Part shown: positions 44,576 to 54,272 of the stretch, piece after piece
Layout of the letters: the number at the start of each line of letters is the position of its first letter
Numbering within the stretch: the first letter of the stretch is position 1
Assembly (NCBI GenBank): GCA_009740415.1
Contig: WOYE01000009.1
Location: 682,001 to 746,000, forward strand
Origin: Planococcaceae bacterium Storch 2/2-2
GTDB lineage: Bacteria; Bacillota; Bacilli; Bacillales_A; Planococcaceae
Length of the DNA: 64,000 nt
Reading direction: 5' to 3'
Translations under genes and position numbers: made by a program
The notes under the pieces: model-generated
What the model saw: only the letters and a program-made list of their open reading frames with translations
Database searches by the model: none
What the model was told of the DNA's origin: nothing

Positions 44576-45838
44576 ATGAAACTACTACTCGCACAGCTCG
44601 CAGATCGGCAAATTGGACGCCCCGTGTACCCATTGCGTTACAAAATGAAACGGATCATTCAAGAAGTTCCGGTCGATGTCGTCGTCTTTCCAGAAGGTAC
44701 GTTTGCACTCGGGAAAGAAGATTCGCTCACAGCACGGCTCGCGTTTGCCCATTCGACAAGTCGGGCCCTCGGAAAACCGGCACTGCTTCCATTCGTAACG
44801 TCCGACGGGGCATCAGAGGCGATTTACGTCAATCCGTTCGCATCGCCTGGCGAAACGAAAGAGCGGCTCTACGTGAAACATACGTACACGTCGTTCAGCG
44901 CGTTCGACTATGAAAGGAACGACTGGCTCGCTCCCTCCTACGAACCGATCACACTCGGCGGGGAGACGCTTCAAGTCGTCATCGGCCAAGATGCGGAGTA
45001 CCCGCTTCTCATGGAACGGATGCTGGAAGGGTGTCCAGACGTTACAGTGAACGTCATGACGAAGCCCGCTTCTTTACTTAACGTGCAACGACTCGCCGCA
45101 GCTCGGTCACTTGAAACGGAAGGAACGTTCCTTTTCGTTCAACCGCTTCGCACACAACAAAATAAGCGTCATCGACCGTACGCCTATTTCGATGCGCTTC
45201 CGATGCACCCGCTCTATACCGATACGTACGACGGGGCGGAGTTCTTCGTCTTTGATCCGTCGAACCGTTCGTTTGAAACACCTGACCGACTCGTCTACAG
45301 CAACGTGAAGCAAACGGCGTTTACGATCGGTGTCACTGAACGAGAAGATGTGACCGTTCGGTTCGATGAAGAGACGATCGTAACGAAACATCCGATCATC
45401 GAAACGTTCGATCATTCCGCACGCATTATGAAAGACGACGTCATCGTGCACGTTCACCTTCACGACATATCACGCCTGTACGACCGGTTGCACATTTGGG
45501 ATGCCCCGCGCCATGAAGGCGACGCCCACATTTTTATCTACGTCGCAGATGAGCCGTTCGATGAAACACGCATCGTCCCGCTCCTTCAATTGCGCGCACG
45601 TGAAAACAACGTCGCTTGCCTCGCTGTCAGCCCGACGATGTGGCGCGGTGCAAAACGCGGCACCGTACTCGGCACCCAACTGTTCGATTTCATCCCGGTC
45701 GGCTTCAACTTAGAATCGATGGAAGGCCCAGACACGATCTACTACTTTGCGGAGGACGACTCACCCGTCGGTTTAAAATCATTTTACGACGAGGACTACG
45801 AAGCTCTGCCGTTTCCTAAGCGAGAAGATTATATGTAA
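44576..45838 (+). CDS. Nitrilase-fold protein with two repeats and no catalytic cysteine
   Basis: 420 residues after AGGAGG. The N-terminal half has the nitrilase pattern of E40 (VVVFPEGTF) and K101 (YVKHTYT). Where the catalytic cysteine should be, the sequence reads VVIGQDAEYP (Gly137-Gln138-Asp139), so the E-K-C triad is broken. The C-terminal half repeats the fold (VIVHVHLHDISRLYDRLHIW, then LLQLRARENNVACLAV), again without Cys at that point. This looks like a double-domain pseudo-nitrilase. A paralogous C-terminal piece lies at 49108-49515. Function is unknown. It could be a structural or signalling remnant of a carbon-nitrogen hydrolase. Confidence 0.72.
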   Translation: MKLLLAQLADRQIGRPVYPLRYKMKRIIQEVPVDVVVFPEGTFALGKEDSLTARLAFAHSTSRALGKPALLPFVTSDGASEAIYVNPFASPGETKERLYVKHTYTSFSAFDYERNDWLAPSYEPITLGGETLQVVIGQDAEYPLLMERMLEGCPDVTVNVMTKPASLLNVQRLAAARSLETEGTFLFVQPLRTQQNKRHRPYAYFDALPMHPLYTDTYDGAEFFVFDPSNRSFETPDRLVYSNVKQTAFTIGVTEREDVTVRFDEETIVTKHPIIETFDHSARIMKDDVIVHVHLHDISRLYDRLHIWDAPRHEGDAHIFIYVADEPFDETRIVPLLQLRARENNVACLAVSPTMWRGAKRGTVLGTQLFDFIPVGFNLESMEGPDTIYYFAEDDSPVGLKSFYDEDYEALPFPKREDYM

Positions 45839-45851
45839 AGCAAGCAAATCA

Positions 45852-45900
45852 AAACTTTAAAAATGCCATCTCAGGATAGAAGATGGCATTTTTAAAGTTT
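45852..45900. terminator. Bidirectional terminator
   Basis: A perfect 20-bp stem (AAACTTTAAAAATGCCATCT with its complement, 45852-45871/45881-45900) lies between the nitrilase-like gene and the convergent mcrC. Confidence 0.88.
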
Positions 45901-45982
45901 ATTTTTCTGTAGATATTCTTGGATCACACTATGTTACAATTTCAACTAACTATCAAAATATTTAACTTGAATTTTCATCCAC

Positions 45983-47350
45983 TCATCCATGATTGTTTAT
46001 CCAATCGATGAGATGACTTGATAACCTTTGATTCTGTTCATCATAGAATTTGAAGGTTTTTTCCTTGCTTAGCGAATTTCCCAATTCTAAAATAGTATAA
46101 GGTATTTTTTTAAATACTTTATCATCATGTGGAATCATTCTCCATTCCTTATTAGGAAGGATCGTTTCTCTAGAGACCTTGGGATAAACGATTCCACTAT
46201 GTCTCACACCATAACCATAAGTATAAGTAAATAGTTGGTAAAGATCATTTCTATCCATACTTTCAGAAAGTCTAGGCTTGTTCTTCGCATCAAATACGAT
46301 ACACGCTTCATCATTTTTACCTAGGACAAAATCAGGTTCCATTTTCAACAGATGATCCCCAGTCTCAACTTCGTGATAAACTTTCTTTTTATCTCTAAAG
46401 TCATGCCACCCTGTTTTACGAAGTTCCTTCATTAAAGTCTGATCTAAAAAAACTTCCCATAATTGATTCATATTTGTCAAAAAAGAAAATGATTTCTTAT
46501 CTTCCTTACCATCTTTTCCACCTATGCCTATGCGCTTATTTTGTAGGATATATATCGAAATTCGTCGCAGTTCTTCGAATGATTGATAATAAGGATGATG
46601 TATCGGTCGATCATTTGCAATTAATATCTCCTTTAGAGTTCTGTCTCTGTATGAAAATTCTAACTGAGATTGCAATGTCTTCAAATAAATATAGGTTTCA
46701 TTACTTAAAAAATCCGTATTAATTTCCTCATTAAATACTTTCAATATGAGGTATGAAAAGTAATTATCAACGGTTTGTCTTCTTTGAGAGTACGCCATTC
46801 TTGTAGACGTTCCTTGCGATAGATTATCCTTTATATGTCTAGACACTTCAAGTTTACCTGCTAATTTCATATCGTTTTGTTGAAAGTTGCGATACTCACT
46901 AAAATATCCTTTTGACATGGACCTCTGCACATAATAATCAAAAGTTAAAGTAAGAAGATCTCTATAATTAAACTCTTGAAGGTCACTTACCCAGAAATTT
47001 TTCATTAAATAAAACTTTGAATGCTTTGTCTTTTCTAGAAGATAGTTTAAAAAATAACTTTCTTTTACCTTTTTATTTTTAAAGAGTCTCGGCAAGATCT
47101 TAATTTGAACAGGCTCTCTACCTATTGGTTGATACTGAATAACACCTACGTATTGCTGTACGCATCCATTTTTCACAATTTTTATACTATCCGGTTCAAT
47201 TGAGCTACACTCTGCATAAATCTGAATAATCTCTCGCTGTTTTGAAGAAAAACGGTTCTCTATTTCTTCGAGGTAACGAATAATATCTTCTTTTTTCAAA
47301 TCCCCTTGGCTCTCAACTTCAGTATAATCATATAAAGTAATATACTTCAA
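45983..47350 (-). CDS. mcrC: McrC-like restriction nuclease (McrBC system 1)
   Basis: About 455 residues from the TTG at 47350 after GGGAG. The first 200 residues match the McrC N-terminal region (IQYQPIGREPVQIKILPRL; a dimer and McrB-contact part). The last 150 hold a PD-(D/E)xK core: MEPDFVLGK with IVFDAKNKP (D-A-K) and the preceding acidic residues, then the aromatic FTYTYGYGVRHSGIVYP. It pairs with the McrB-like ATPase gene 5 bases upstream. McrBC systems cut DNA with modified cytosine, or other modified DNA, using GTP-driven translocation. The gene is AT-rich, like its partner. Confidence 0.9.
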   Translation of the reverse strand: MKYITLYDYTEVESQGDLKKEDIIRYLEEIENRFSSKQREIIQIYAECSSIEPDSIKIVKNGCVQQYVGVIQYQPIGREPVQIKILPRLFKNKKVKESYFLNYLLEKTKHSKFYLMKNFWVSDLQEFNYRDLLTLTFDYYVQRSMSKGYFSEYRNFQQNDMKLAGKLEVSRHIKDNLSQGTSTRMAYSQRRQTVDNYFSYLILKVFNEEINTDFLSNETYIYLKTLQSQLEFSYRDRTLKEILIANDRPIHHPYYQSFEELRRISIYILQNKRIGIGGKDGKEDKKSFSFLTNMNQLWEVFLDQTLMKELRKTGWHDFRDKKKVYHEVETGDHLLKMEPDFVLGKNDEACIVFDAKNKPRLSESMDRNDLYQLFTYTYGYGVRHSGIVYPKVSRETILPNKEWRMIPHDDKVFKKIPYTILELGNSLSKEKTFKFYDEQNQRLSSHLIDWINNHG

Positions 47351-47355
47351 AACTG

Positions 47356-48975
47356 TTACTCCCAACCAGTTAAAAATGCTTTTTTGGCGCCGCTTACAAA
47401 ATCTGTCGCGTTAGGTAAACCTCGTACATACTCTTCCAGTATAGAAGAAATATTTAAACTCCACACATGATTTAACAAACCTTTAACTTTCATATCCCTT
47501 TTATATGAAAGATGCGCAAAGTAACCTTGGCTGATATGATAGTTTTCATCTAAGCGGTATCGTGAACCAGCTTGACTAATGTATTTGTTAAGACTCATTA
47601 TTGCTCGACTAACCTCTTTGCTTCCAACCTGATTTACAGCATAAAAAGAGTCATTTTCTTTTTCTTTTGTAGAGTCAAACGTAGACTCCAATGATTCTTG
47701 GCTAACCATAAGTGAGACCCATTTGAAACGACGACGAAAAGCAAAATCGATGCTCTCTACGGATCGATCAATGTCATTCATTGTACCAATTATATAAATG
47801 TTTTTTGGAACATAAAAACCTTCTTCAAAGACGTCATTTTGTATAGGCATATACTTGTTATGATTTTCTTCTATTTCTGAGGGTACCCACTCATACGTTC
47901 GAATGTTTTGGTATTGCGTTTTAATTTGATTATCAATCCCACGTTTGTCCTCTTCTAGCATAGAAAATAGTTCGCCAAAAACTCTCGAGACATCCGCTCG
48001 GTTAATTTCATCTATAATAAAAAAGTATTTTCTCTCCGAAGATAACGTTTTTTCAAATTCTACTTCCCCAACTGATGATTCTCTTTCTTTTTCTGCAACA
48101 ACCCGACAAAAGTTCTTAAATGTTCCATCTAATTTCCTAAATCCTATTTCACCGCCACTACTTTCAACTGGACGAATACCTTCAATGAAATCTGTATAAT
48201 CATACGATGGATGAAATTGAACAATACTCATATCAGTTTCCTCACTTATAAAGGATCTAGCAATCGTTTTAGCTAAAAATGTTTTTCCTGTTCCAGGCGG
48301 TCCATTCAAGATAATTTGCTTTGCTCCACTCTCAATGAGCTTCTGCACATCTTTATAAGCATCACTTCTTTTTACAGATTGTTCTTTAGAAGCATCCTGT
48401 TGGAATTCAGAAACTCTCTCTTCATCTGATAATTCATTCAAGTATTCCATAAATTTATCACTTATATAAACAACATTATCTGATTCATGTTGGCTCGTAC
48501 TTGAAGTAGGCACTAACTTATTAAAAACATCGCCTACTGTTTGAACCCCTTCAATTGTTTTATAAAGAAACCTCAAGTATTCCAATGTCCCTTTTCGATC
48601 AATTCCTTTCTCTAAAAATTCATTGTATTTTTTGTAATGAATATGTGGGTTTTTAGAATAAGTCCCTCTGATTGTATTGCCACAAGCACCTGCGTTTTTA
48701 TCCAAATAGTCAAATTGAGGATCAGAGATTCCTTCGTTAATTTCTTGAGCATATAAATAATAATCTTTTAAAATTTCACCTATTTTAGCATCTTTTGCAT
48801 TGATTCTATCCCCCATAATTGGGACTGTTAATAACGTTTGTAACATCGTATTCATTCCTATCTTAGAAGGATTTAAATACTCTTTGATCCTTCCACTTTT
48901 CAAATATTTCCCATGAAAAACTTCTAGTTTTTCTTCATCGAAATTTCTTAATGTTTTAATCGATTGATTTTTCAT
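47356..48975 (-). CDS. mcrB: McrB-like AAA+ GTPase (McrBC system 1)
   Basis: About 539 residues from the ATG at 48975 (TGGAGTG upstream). The N-terminal 200 residues are a divergent DNA-recognition part. The AAA+ motor has Walker A NGPPGTGKT (lysine 231), FFIIDEINRADVSRVFGELFS and FYVPKNIYIIGTMNDIDRS, then the arginine region FAFRRRFKWV. GTP rather than ATP use is expected for McrB. It sits just upstream of mcrC in an AT-rich block between the nitrilase-like gene and its broken paralogue. Confidence 0.92.
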   Translation of the reverse strand: MKNQSIKTLRNFDEEKLEVFHGKYLKSGRIKEYLNPSKIGMNTMLQTLLTVPIMGDRINAKDAKIGEILKDYYLYAQEINEGISDPQFDYLDKNAGACGNTIRGTYSKNPHIHYKKYNEFLEKGIDRKGTLEYLRFLYKTIEGVQTVGDVFNKLVPTSSTSQHESDNVVYISDKFMEYLNELSDEERVSEFQQDASKEQSVKRSDAYKDVQKLIESGAKQIILNGPPGTGKTFLAKTIARSFISEETDMSIVQFHPSYDYTDFIEGIRPVESSGGEIGFRKLDGTFKNFCRVVAEKERESSVGEVEFEKTLSSERKYFFIIDEINRADVSRVFGELFSMLEEDKRGIDNQIKTQYQNIRTYEWVPSEIEENHNKYMPIQNDVFEEGFYVPKNIYIIGTMNDIDRSVESIDFAFRRRFKWVSLMVSQESLESTFDSTKEKENDSFYAVNQVGSKEVSRAIMSLNKYISQAGSRYRLDENYHISQGYFAHLSYKRDMKVKGLLNHVWSLNISSILEEYVRGLPNATDFVSGAKKAFLTGWE

Positions 48976-49107
48976 TAAATTCACTCCATTTTTTAAATTT
49001 AACAATACAAGTATAGTACAAATTTATTATTTATTCCATATATTTCAATTTCAACTAAAATATATTATTATTTCTTTTTACTTACATTATAGTTAATTGT
49101 TATATAA

Positions 49108-49515
49108 CCCGTCATTTGGTCCGCAGCAAGGGAGCGAGACGTCGAAGCGAACGACCATTTCGTCTTCTTGTTCGACGAGCGCATCTCCGATGAAGATTTT
49201 TTCCCAGCCAATGATGAAACGTGGGCACTCCTTCGCTTACGAGCGATTGAAAACCGCATCGCTCTCGTCGCATTCAATGAAAGTGGCACGTTTGGTGCCA
49301 AAACGAATCGGTACAAAAACGTTCAACTGTTCCAAGGAGAAACGATCGGCTTCGACTTGCAACATATGCACGGACCGTTCTCTACGTTCCAAAAAAATTC
49401 TAAATCGAAAATGGGAATAGCGAGTCAGTGGATCGAGCGGTACGCTGCATTGCAAGAAGCGGACGATTTCCCACTCATGTATTCCACATATGGTCCTCTG
49501 CCTCTTTCTAGGTAA
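49108..49515 (+). pseudogene. C-terminal remnant of a nitrilase-like paralogue
   Basis: An open frame runs from just after the TAA at 49105 to the TAA that ends at about 49515, with no good start codon or ribosome site. It reads as the second-repeat half of the same family as the gene at 44576-45838: IWSAARERDVEANDHFVFLF, then LLRLRAIENRIALVAFNESG (compare LLQLRARENNVACLAV), then GIASQWIERYAAL. The 5' half is missing exactly where the McrBC-1 block begins. Confidence 0.75.
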
Positions 49516-49519
49516 ACGA

Positions 49520-49557
49520 AAAACGAGACAGCCCGCTTGTTGCGGTCGTCTCGTTTT
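49520..49557. terminator. Bidirectional terminator
   Basis: AAAACGAGAC paired with GTCTCGTTTT between the remnant and the convergent giant coiled-coil gene. Confidence 0.85.
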
Positions 49558-49563
49558 ATTCAT

Positions 49564-52500
49564 CTAAAAGGAAGAAGGGACGAACTGTAAGTCATTTTTC
49601 TCAGTCGGGATGATTTCTAGTTTGTTTTTGTATTCTTCCACTTTCCCAGAGACGCGGATCGTGTCGCCTTCTTCGATGACGGGAAGGACGCGGAAATGGC
49701 TGCTGAAAAAGACGACATCTAGCGTTCCGCTCCGGTCACTTACTTTTAAAAAGAGATGGCCGTTTTTATGATGGTAGACGTTCGTTACATTTCCTTCGAT
49801 CGTCGCACGTTTTCCGATATCGCTGTCGCGAATCGAAGCGATGCGTCGTTTGACATCGTCTCCTTCCGTAGCTACCGGAACACCGAGTAATGCGAGATCT
49901 TCTTCGGTTACTTCTCGTTTCTCCGCTTCCTCTACGACGCGCTCTTTCGGTTCTGTCACTTGAGGGGTCGCTTCTTCTAATGCAAGGGACGGCGCTCGTT
50001 CTTCAACGACGAGCGGAACCGGCTCATTGCTGTCACCCGTCCACGCATTCCAAGCGAGTGTACCACCTGTTAAGCCGACCACTGCAAAGGAAGTAGCCGC
50101 TACCGCGATCGGCCAAATCGGACCGCGCGCGGCTCGTTTTTTCTGAGTGTCTTCCCATTGACGTAATGGCGCATACAATTTCTTTTGCAATCGGTTCGTT
50201 TCTTTCCCCATGAGCGCAAGAACGGGTGCCCGGTCAAATAAGATTCGATCGAGCTTCGTCTGAAGGACGGTCTCTTCATCTGCGATCCGAATTCGCCACG
50301 CGTCTGCTGCTTTGGCAATCGACCGATTGCGCGAACGAGAAGATGCCTCGAGCTCATTAACTCGTTTCTCGGCTTCTTTCAGTCGTTTCTGTTCTTCTTC
50401 GTACGCTTTCATTACGTCACCGTACCGCGCTTCCAAATGAGTCACATAGACGATCAATTCATCCGTCTTCGCAGGAATCGTCTCATCGTAAGCAAGCAGT
50501 TCATTCGTTTCACGCTGTTCGAGCAAATGTTCAATCCGACTTTGCGCTAAGACGAGCGAGGCGTGCGTGCGGTCTTTTTTCAGTTGTTTCCAAATGTCTT
50601 TCAATTCGCCGTGGTACGCTTTCACCATCGGACGCGCTTCTTTTTTTCGCTGCTTTTCCCACGCTTCGCGGTCTTTATCATAGAGAGGGTCTTCAACCGT
50701 TTGACCGAGTGTATCGACTTCTTCTCGCACGTCTTGCACCTGTTCTCCGAGGTCGGTTAACGATTCATCGTGTTCAGACAATTGTTCTTCGACCGCTTCC
50801 ATTCGTTCTTCTAGCACGCTCGTTCTTTTTTCCAACGCTTGCACGTGCGTTGCGAGCGATTGGAGGCGTTCGCTCGTCTCTTGGTGAGCCGTTCCCCAGT
50901 TCGTCGCTTGCTCGTTCCATTGGGCGACTTGTTCATCGAACAGCTGTTTCTCCTCGTGGATGAGACGAAGTAAATCTTGATACGATTGACGATTTAACAA
51001 ACGTTCCGAAGTTTGAAACGCTTCCCAAATGGCGTGCTGTTCTTTCCGGTAATTAGCGAGCAACTGGTCGAGCTTGTTTCGGTCCGCTTCCAACGAATGG
51101 ACGGACTGTTCCACTTTTTGTAACGTGTGGCGCACGTCGTACGCATCGTCCGCCACCGCTTCTTGCGCCTCCTTTAATTGCTCCACTTCTTGCGCTAACG
51201 CATCCGATGCTCGCTTTTGGTGATCGGCGGTTTTTTCCAACGCTTCGACCGCTTCATCGATTTCTGCTAACGTTTTCGTCACCGCGAGTAATGTCTGTTC
51301 TTGTTCGATGAAATACGAACGAGACGGAATATCACGTAGTTGTTGCTTCCACGCTTCGTAACGCCGTTCGTCCACCCGCTTCAAATACGTTAAGCTTTGT
51401 TCAACTGATTCAATGCGAGGGGTTAATTGCGCGAGTTGATCCAGTTGGTCTTCAAACCATACGTGGCGCTCGTTCCACGCATCCGCTTGCGCCTGGTTTC
51501 TACTTTTTTCTTCTTCCAGCAACCGCTCCAACCCTTGAGCGAGTAAATGAGCACTCGCTTCTGAATGAAGGGCGCCGTCTTTGACGAACGTTTCCATTTT
51601 CCGAACGGTCTCTTCCATCCGCTCTTCGAGTCGCTCGAGTTTGTCGTCCCGTTCATATCGAAGCTGTTCGACATTTTGATCGAGTCCTTTTTTCAAAGAA
51701 GCGCTCACTTCGTACGCCTCGTATTTTTCATCCAATGCTTCCACTTGGGTCACGAGGTGTTGCCATTCGCGCTCTCGTTCTTGCTCTTTTGCGCTATTTT
51801 CCATTTGAAGAGCTTGCATATCTCCTAACTGACGAGCGATGGAATGGAGTACTTCTTGAAACGAGTCTTCTGCTCCTTGTGCCATCTGTTTCACTTCTTC
51901 GCGCAGCTCACGAATCGCTAGATGATTGCCTCGTTCCGTTTTTTCCATCCGTTGGATTTTCTGTTCGACTTGATCGAGTCGTTGGCGTTCATTTTCTAGC
52001 TGTTCCAATTGGTGCCGGACCAACTGAGCATGTGCATCAATTTGTTTCGCTTGTTCTTGCCACTTTTGCATCGTCGTCAGCTGCATCGCTTGTTGTTCGC
52101 GCACGATCGCTTCCGATAATGTTTGTTGGTCGCGTTCAAGGCGTTGGACCATCTCGCGAACCGCTTCTACGTGATCCATCGTCTCTAATGTACAATCATC
52201 GACGATTGCTTCCAATTGCTCAGAGAGGGAAGAAGCGTGATCAAAAGAGCGGATTGTCTCCATAATCATCGTATGTTCGTGACGGTCGCGTTCGACTTCA
52301 TTCCAAAAGTTTTGAAAGACGATCGCTTCCCTCGAATTCGTACCAACGGAGCGGATGAAAGCATTCCACAATGCGATGACCGACGAAGCGAGTTCTTTCG
52401 CTTCACCTGGTGTCAACAACACGCCTTCATGAAGGGACGCATTTCCTTGCCTTCGAATGTGCTCGCCGTATTGCCTTTCTTTCTTCGTCAAATGAAACAC

Positions 52501-52746
52501 ATCGCGCGCAAGTTCTGGCGTCAATAAATCACCGAGTGCCGCATTTCGTCGAATCGCCTGTTCCACGGATTGACCCGTTTGTTGTTCATACCACGTTTTC
52601 AACAGCCATTCCGTAAAAGAACGAGCCGCTCCTCCGCTCGTCTCCGGTACGCTGACGAGCGTGACGTAAAACGATTCCATTTTCGTATATAAGACGTCCC
52701 AATTCGTTAATTTATCAATTTCTCTATGATGTGAAGTATGACTCAT
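49564..52746 (-). CDS. Giant coiled-coil protein: DUF4145-like head, membrane helix, OB fold
   Basis: 1060 residues. Residues about 45-140 form a helical DUF4145/HEPN-like domain with IRRQGNASLHEG (R98 to H106, same spacing as the gene at 37313). About 200-850 is nearly unbroken charged coiled coil with long heptads. One membrane helix follows (about 876-899), then an acidic linker. A C-terminal OB-fold domain (about 975-1055) has IGKRATIEGNVTNVYHHKNG, LDVVFF and RVSGKVEEY, typical of single-strand nucleic-acid-binding OB domains. The molecule could reach from the membrane with the head at one end and the OB fold at the other. It is single, in a defence island, and I know no named family. Confidence 0.75.
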   Translation of the reverse strand: MSHTSHHREIDKLTNWDVLYTKMESFYVTLVSVPETSGGAARSFTEWLLKTWYEQQTGQSVEQAIRRNAALGDLLTPELARDVFHLTKKERQYGEHIRRQGNASLHEGVLLTPGEAKELASSVIALWNAFIRSVGTNSREAIVFQNFWNEVERDRHEHTMIMETIRSFDHASSLSEQLEAIVDDCTLETMDHVEAVREMVQRLERDQQTLSEAIVREQQAMQLTTMQKWQEQAKQIDAHAQLVRHQLEQLENERQRLDQVEQKIQRMEKTERGNHLAIRELREEVKQMAQGAEDSFQEVLHSIARQLGDMQALQMENSAKEQEREREWQHLVTQVEALDEKYEAYEVSASLKKGLDQNVEQLRYERDDKLERLEERMEETVRKMETFVKDGALHSEASAHLLAQGLERLLEEEKSRNQAQADAWNERHVWFEDQLDQLAQLTPRIESVEQSLTYLKRVDERRYEAWKQQLRDIPSRSYFIEQEQTLLAVTKTLAEIDEAVEALEKTADHQKRASDALAQEVEQLKEAQEAVADDAYDVRHTLQKVEQSVHSLEADRNKLDQLLANYRKEQHAIWEAFQTSERLLNRQSYQDLLRLIHEEKQLFDEQVAQWNEQATNWGTAHQETSERLQSLATHVQALEKRTSVLEERMEAVEEQLSEHDESLTDLGEQVQDVREEVDTLGQTVEDPLYDKDREAWEKQRKKEARPMVKAYHGELKDIWKQLKKDRTHASLVLAQSRIEHLLEQRETNELLAYDETIPAKTDELIVYVTHLEARYGDVMKAYEEEQKRLKEAEKRVNELEASSRSRNRSIAKAADAWRIRIADEETVLQTKLDRILFDRAPVLALMGKETNRLQKKLYAPLRQWEDTQKKRAARGPIWPIAVAATSFAVVGLTGGTLAWNAWTGDSNEPVPLVVEERAPSLALEEATPQVTEPKERVVEEAEKREVTEEDLALLGVPVATEGDDVKRRIASIRDSDIGKRATIEGNVTNVYHHKNGHLFLKVSDRSGTLDVVFFSSHFRVLPVIEEGDTIRVSGKVEEYKNKLEIIPTEKNDLQFVPSSF

Positions 52747-52888
52747 AACCTACACCCCTCGATATGCCTTTTATCCTATTGTACACAATATTCAAATCGC
52801 TTTCTATCATATGTAAGTTTTTGTCTATTTTTCAGCGACTAAAATGGATTCTTTTTCTTAGTGATGGAGTGATCGATAGTATAAAAAA

Positions 52889-52909
52889 GCTTCCCTTTGA
52901 AAGGGAAGC
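52889..52909 (-). terminator. Terminator of the unknown gene at 52918
   Basis: A stem of GCTTCCCTTT with AAAGGGAAGC, then T's on the minus strand. Confidence 0.8.
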
Positions 52910-52917
52910 CGTTTCGT

Positions 52918-53400
52918 TTAGCGGATATTATCATTTTCCCGTTCCCACGTTGGGGGGCCGGGGAGTAAGTCTTCCGTTGGGACGAAGAGTAAGTGGCACG
53001 TCATGAGCGCGTCGTACGTGGCGCACGGGTCGACGGGTTCTCCGGCGAGTGTTCGTTGGAGGACGTGCCGGGCGCGAATCGTGTCGTCGGTTGCTTCTTT
53101 TAAGACGTGCAATCCTTGGCGCAAGGCGGCCGCTCTTCTTTGTTCGAGTGCGAGTCGGCTCGTCGCATGCGGTCGTTTCGGTTGACCGAGTGATCGGAAC
53201 GAAATGAAACTACGCGGTACATCCGATGCCGTCATCGGTCGGCCGCACGGTGTCGAGAGGTGACGTTCGTTCACAAGTTGGCATTGCACCTCGTGTAACT
53301 CAACAAACAATCGTTCGAGTCGGGACACCCCTCGTTTGTAAACGTACGTCAAATCTCGTACGTGGCGACGGTACTTTAAAAACAGTTCTCTTTCTTTCAA
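52918..53400 (-). CDS. Unknown helical basic protein (160 aa)
   Basis: TTG start after AAGGAGGGAG. It is rich in Arg and Leu, with long helices (FLKYRRHVRDLTYVYKRGVS, LEQRRAAALRQGLHVLKEAT) and no membrane segment or motif I recognise. The two neighbouring genes (53456 and 53892) run in the same direction, and each has its own ribosome site. The arginine-rich helices could bind nucleic acid or a partner protein, but this is only compositional. Confidence 0.6.
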   Translation of the reverse strand: MKERELFLKYRRHVRDLTYVYKRGVSRLERLFVELHEVQCQLVNERHLSTPCGRPMTASDVPRSFISFRSLGQPKRPHATSRLALEQRRAAALRQGLHVLKEATDDTIRARHVLQRTLAGEPVDPCATYDALMTCHLLFVPTEDLLPGPPTWERENDNIR

Positions 53401-53455
53401 AACCGCTCCCTCCTTTCGGTTTCCTTCTATACCCCGCTCCCCGTCTCATGAAACG

Positions 53456-53836
53456 TCATCCGTTCCAGCCGCTTTCTTTCCATACGAACCGCGACGGAAA
53501 CTTTACGAGCGACGGCGTCGTCACGATCCGTTCCGCTCGGTCGCTCCACTGTCCCGTCTGTTCGACGTGACGCAACACGTCAACTTGCGCCTTCATATGA
53601 CGTTGCACGGCAGTGAGCCGTTCGATTTGTGCGACCCATTGTTCGAGAAGAACGGGTCGATGAAACGGGGCACCGTCATACGGGAGCGATAAGACGAGCA
53701 CGTCCCTCTCCTCCACTCCGTATCGTTTGGCGAGTCGTGCTTTCTGTTCATTCGATGCGTCGACCGTTCGGACGAGTTCGCGCAAGTCGTCTTCGTACTG
53801 TTTTTCCAAACGACGTCGTTTCCACCAATGCCTCAT
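53456..53836 (-). CDS. Unknown basic protein (126 aa)
   Basis: ATG start after GAGGTG. The N-terminus MRHWWKRRRLEKQYEDDL is strongly basic, and the middle (RYGVEERDVLVLSLPYDGAP) has an alpha/beta look. Helices around IERLTAVQRHMKAQVDVLRH follow. No family is recognised. It lies between two other small unknown genes downstream of McrBC-2; whether they share its promoter is unclear because a terminator hairpin separates it from the gene before. Confidence 0.6.
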   Translation of the reverse strand: MRHWWKRRRLEKQYEDDLRELVRTVDASNEQKARLAKRYGVEERDVLVLSLPYDGAPFHRPVLLEQWVAQIERLTAVQRHMKAQVDVLRHVEQTGQWSDRAERIVTTPSLVKFPSRFVWKESGWNG

Positions 53837-53867
53837 ACGATCACCTCGTCTTCATCATACGAGAAAA

Positions 53868-53893
53868 AGGTGTGCACGAACGTGTACACACCT
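53868..53893 (-). terminator. Terminator of the gene at 53892
   Basis: AGGTGTG paired with CACACCT and T's on the minus strand, overlapping the stop codon. Confidence 0.7.
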
Positions 53894-54272
53894 ACGAAGA
53901 AAGCGGACGGCTTCCTGTTAGCCAATGATAAATAAACCGCTCGTACGCGAGCAACGTCACTTTTTCAGGCACGCCTTCTCCGACCGCAACATACCACGCT
54001 CCGTCGGTCCGAGTGAATGTATACGGATCGGCATCGTCCGAACAAGACACCGTAAACGCATCTTCTGCCGAACGGGCCCACGTCACCGCTCGGTCGAATA
54101 GACGGAAACCGTTCGGGCTTCGTTCGCAAATCGTTCGGTCGACGACGCCGTGCGTGACGTCCGCGTACGCGTTCCAAATGGCACTAATCAGCGCATCAGA
54201 CGACTTTCGTTGAAACGCCCGCTCCGCTTGCACCGCCATGAGTCGTTCTCGTAAAGGTTCTTTCCAATTCAT
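53892..54272 (-). CDS. Unknown soluble protein (126 aa)
   Basis: From the ATG at 54272 after AAGGAGGCGG; longer starts have no ribosome site. The N-terminal half is helical (MNWKEPLRERLMAVQAERA). The C-terminal half has strands with aromatic residues (DADPYTFTRTDGAWYVAVG) and a final helix YERFIYHWLTG. No family is recognised, and there is no signal peptide. It comes after the lipoprotein terminator at 54346. Confidence 0.6.
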   Translation of the reverse strand: MNWKEPLRERLMAVQAERAFQRKSSDALISAIWNAYADVTHGVVDRTICERSPNGFRLFDRAVTWARSAEDAFTVSCSDDADPYTFTRTDGAWYVAVGEGVPEKVTLLAYERFIYHWLTGSRPLSS

